Shown piece after piece: positions 62,506 through 64,000 of a stretch of 64,000 nucleotides of DNA. This DNA is from Massilia sp. NR 4-1 (lineage in GTDB: Bacteria; Pseudomonadota; Gammaproteobacteria; Burkholderiales; Burkholderiaceae_D). Positions within the stretch are counted from its first letter, which is position 1; the number at the start of each line of letters is the position of its first letter. Where the stretch lies: contig NZ_CP012201.1 of assembly GCF_001191005.1 (NCBI RefSeq), forward strand, positions 434,001 to 498,000, read 5' to 3'. The position numbers were made by a program, and so were the translations under genes. The notes below the pieces were generated by a model. That model was given only the letters and a program-made list of their open reading frames with translations, ran no database searches and was not told the origin of the DNA.

Positions 62506-64000
62506 CTAGTGGCCCTTCCTACGGCGCGCGCTGGCCAGTAGTACGGCCAGGACCAGCAGCGCCAGTGTCCACGCGGGCAGGGCGGCCAGCCGTGTGCCCG
62601 GCGTTCCCGGCTCCGCCAGCGCCATCGAGGCGCGGAAGCGCGGCACGCTGTCGAAGTCGCGGAAGCCATAGCCGCCCAGGCAGGACTTGGCGCAGGGCTG
62701 GCGTTCGTCGCCCAGCGCCGCTTCCTGGATGGCACGCTGGAAGAAGTCGCGCAATTGACCCTGGTGCAGCGCCACCTCCTGCAAGAAACGCTGCTGGCGC
62801 GCCTTGTCCTTGCCCGCCAGCGTCGCCAGCGACTGGTAGGCCAGCGTCACGGGGCTGAAGATTTGCAGGCTGTCGAACCAGGTGTCCTGCTTCTGCCGTG
62901 CCGCCGCATGCTGCCGTTCCACGCCGCGCATGGCCGCTTCTAGTTCCTGGGCGCGCTGGATGCGGCTCACGCTCGACGATACCTTGTCCAGCGCAGTGCG
63001 GTTGGGTTTCCATTCCGGATGGCTGTCGTAGAAGCGCGCCAGGCTGGCCAGCTTGTTGGCGTTGACTTCGTCGTTGGCGTCGCGCATGGCCTGCACGTAC
63101 AGCTCGCGCGCCGGGACGGGCGCCAGCAGTCGCACGCCTACGGTCTGTGCGCCGGGCAGCAGCACGGCCAGCAGTACCCAGCAGCCGAAGGCGGCGAACG
63201 ATGCCGTCATGCGGCTCTGGCAGACGGCGCATACGGCCGCCGCCACCGCGCCCCAGAAGGCGGAATACAGCAGCACGATGCCGCCCCATGCGGCCAGCGC
63301 GGCGAAGCCGCCGGCACTGATGGGCAACACGCCGGACAGCAGCGCGGCCATGCCGCACGCTGCTACCAGCGCAATGCTGGCCAGCAGTACGCGCGCCATG
63401 ACCTGTGCCAGCAGCAGCCTTCCCAATTGCACGCCCTGCAGCAGCAAGGCGCGTATGCGCTTGCTTTCCCGATCCTGGGTCAGCACCGAGACGCTCAGCG
63501 AGAGCAGGAAGAGCGGCCACAGATAGACCACGAAGAACAGCAGATCGAAACGGCCCGCTGCCAGCCGTCCCGGATGTTCGATCTCGCTGGCGGTGCGGAC
63601 CGATTCCATCGATTCGGCACGCACGCGGACATAGGCGGGCAGCAGGTCGGCCTGTCCGATCGCCAGCGCCGCGCCGGGCAGGGCGGGCTTGGCGGCAAAG
63701 CCGACATGTTCGCGGAAGGCATAGCCGCGCACGTCGATGGGCGTGCGATACCACTGCAATTGCGCGAACTCCGGCTTGTCCGGATTGTCGAAATAGCTGT
63801 TGGCCAGCGCACTGGCTTTCACGCGTGCCGTGCTTTCCTGGCTGGCGGCATCGGCCACCGCCTGGCGCTGGGTGGATTCGAAGCGCGCGCCTTCAAACAG
63901 GCCAAGCAAGGCCAGAAGCAAGGCTGCCAGCAGCAGGAGCAGCGTGCCGCGTTCGCGCAACTGGCTGCGCAGATCGTAGCGGATCAGGGTAATTAATTGA
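62506..64000 (-). CDS. ABC-2-type permease (DUF3526), 5' end outside
   Basis: At least 497 residues, an inner-membrane permease with helices near the N-terminus (LLLLLAALLLALLGLFEG) and a central group of about five (LLFFVVYLWPLFLLSLSVS to AFGCWVLLAVLLPG). The frame remains open to the last base (reading LITLIRYDLRSQL before the TTG at 63960), so the true start lies beyond the window. Between the first helix and the bundle is a 130-residue periplasmic loop, as in DUF3526 ABC permeases. The ATPase is expected upstream. Convergent with pbpC; the 132-bp gap between holds no gene. Confidence 0.82.
   Translation of the reverse strand, partial: QLITLIRYDLRSQLRERGTLLLLLAALLLALLGLFEGARFESTQRQAVADAASQESTARVKASALANSYFDNPDKPEFAQLQWYRTPIDVRGYAFREHVGFAAKPALPGAALAIGQADLLPAYVRVRAESMESVRTASEIEHPGRLAAGRFDLLFFVVYLWPLFLLSLSVSVLTQDRESKRIRALLLQGVQLGRLLLAQVMARVLLASIALVAACGMAALLSGVLPISAGGFAALAAWGGIVLLYSAFWGAVAAAVCAVCQSRMTASFAAFGCWVLLAVLLPGAQTVGVRLLAPVPARELYVQAMRDANDEVNANKLASLARFYDSHPEWKPNRTALDKVSSSVSRIQRAQELEAAMRGVERQHAAARQKQDTWFDSLQIFSPVTLAYQSLATLAGKDKARQQRFLQEVALHQGQLRDFFQRAIQEAALGDERQPCAKSCLGGYGFRDFDSVPRFRASMALAEPGTPGTRLAALPAWTLALLVLAVLLASARRRKGH

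Overview
The window looks like a chromosomal segment of a GC-rich betaproteobacterium, most likely of the family Oxalobacteraceae (Massilia/Duganella/Janthinobacterium group). This is inferred from the GC-rich codon usage, an E. coli-type polB, a PEP-CTERM sorted protein, a Tat-exported phospholipase C, yfhM-pbpC synteny and a REP-like intergenic hairpin. No rRNA, tRNA, CRISPR array, integrase or transposase was seen. The sequence opens inside cobJ and closes inside an ABC permease, so both end genes are partial.

Left part (1-21 kb): the tail of a cobalamin gene cluster (cobJ and a 2Fe-2S ferredoxin-like protein); an AraC/GyrI-like regulator; a candidate secreted or surface pore-former (MACPF-like region plus jacalin-like lectin) with a small unknown partner gene; a methyltransferase divergent from a TetR regulator, with a palindromic operator candidate between them; a tandem universal stress protein; and a beta-lactam response module. 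That module is blaI, a BlaR1-like M56 protease fused to a class-D beta-lactamase-like sensor in which the catalytic Lys is Asn, a class C beta-lactamase, and a decayed AmpR/GcvA-like LysR remnant. Next come two EamA transporters with regulators, a FAD monooxygenase divergent from a LysR gene, a YdcF-like protein overlapping an AmiD-like amidase, DNA polymerase II and an amino-acid permease.

Middle (21.5-28.6 kb): four co-directional genes look like a small, unassigned metabolic or modification cluster. They encode an MdfA-like exporter, a TcdA/OCH1-type DXD glycosyltransferase fused to a GNAT acetyltransferase, a phytanoyl-CoA-dioxygenase-family oxygenase and a cytoplasmic two-domain GH3 N-acetylhexosaminidase. 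A REP-like hairpin and a membrane protein gene with a 24-codon membrane mini-gene follow.

Core (28.8-48.1 kb): a compact eleven-gene type II secretion/type IV pilus-like operon (PilO-like, PilP/GspC-like, secretin with a C-terminal cohesin-like domain, four pilin-like proteins, GspF, GspE, a GspL/PilM-position protein and a PilN-like protein). After a 333-bp structured leader it is followed by one giant exported protein of 3036 residues: signal peptide, two LCCL-like domains, three NBR1/FW-type Ig domains, SpvB/TcdB-like region with FG-GAP repeats, RHS/YD repeats and RHS core, ending in an HNH-type nuclease tip. One base later comes a SUFU-family immunity gene. No VgrG, PAAR, Tc-toxin A subunit or two-partner transporter is present, so the adjacent secretin system is the obvious candidate export route for this polymorphic toxin. 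This is the most interesting system in the window.

Right part (48-64 kb): a PEP-CTERM protein and a Tat-type phosphocholine-specific phospholipase C on the minus strand; a large heparinase II/III-like polysaccharide lyase; the bacterial alpha-2-macroglobulin yfhM (thioester CLEQ present) overlapping in function with the adjacent pbpC; and a DUF3526-type ABC permease running off the end.
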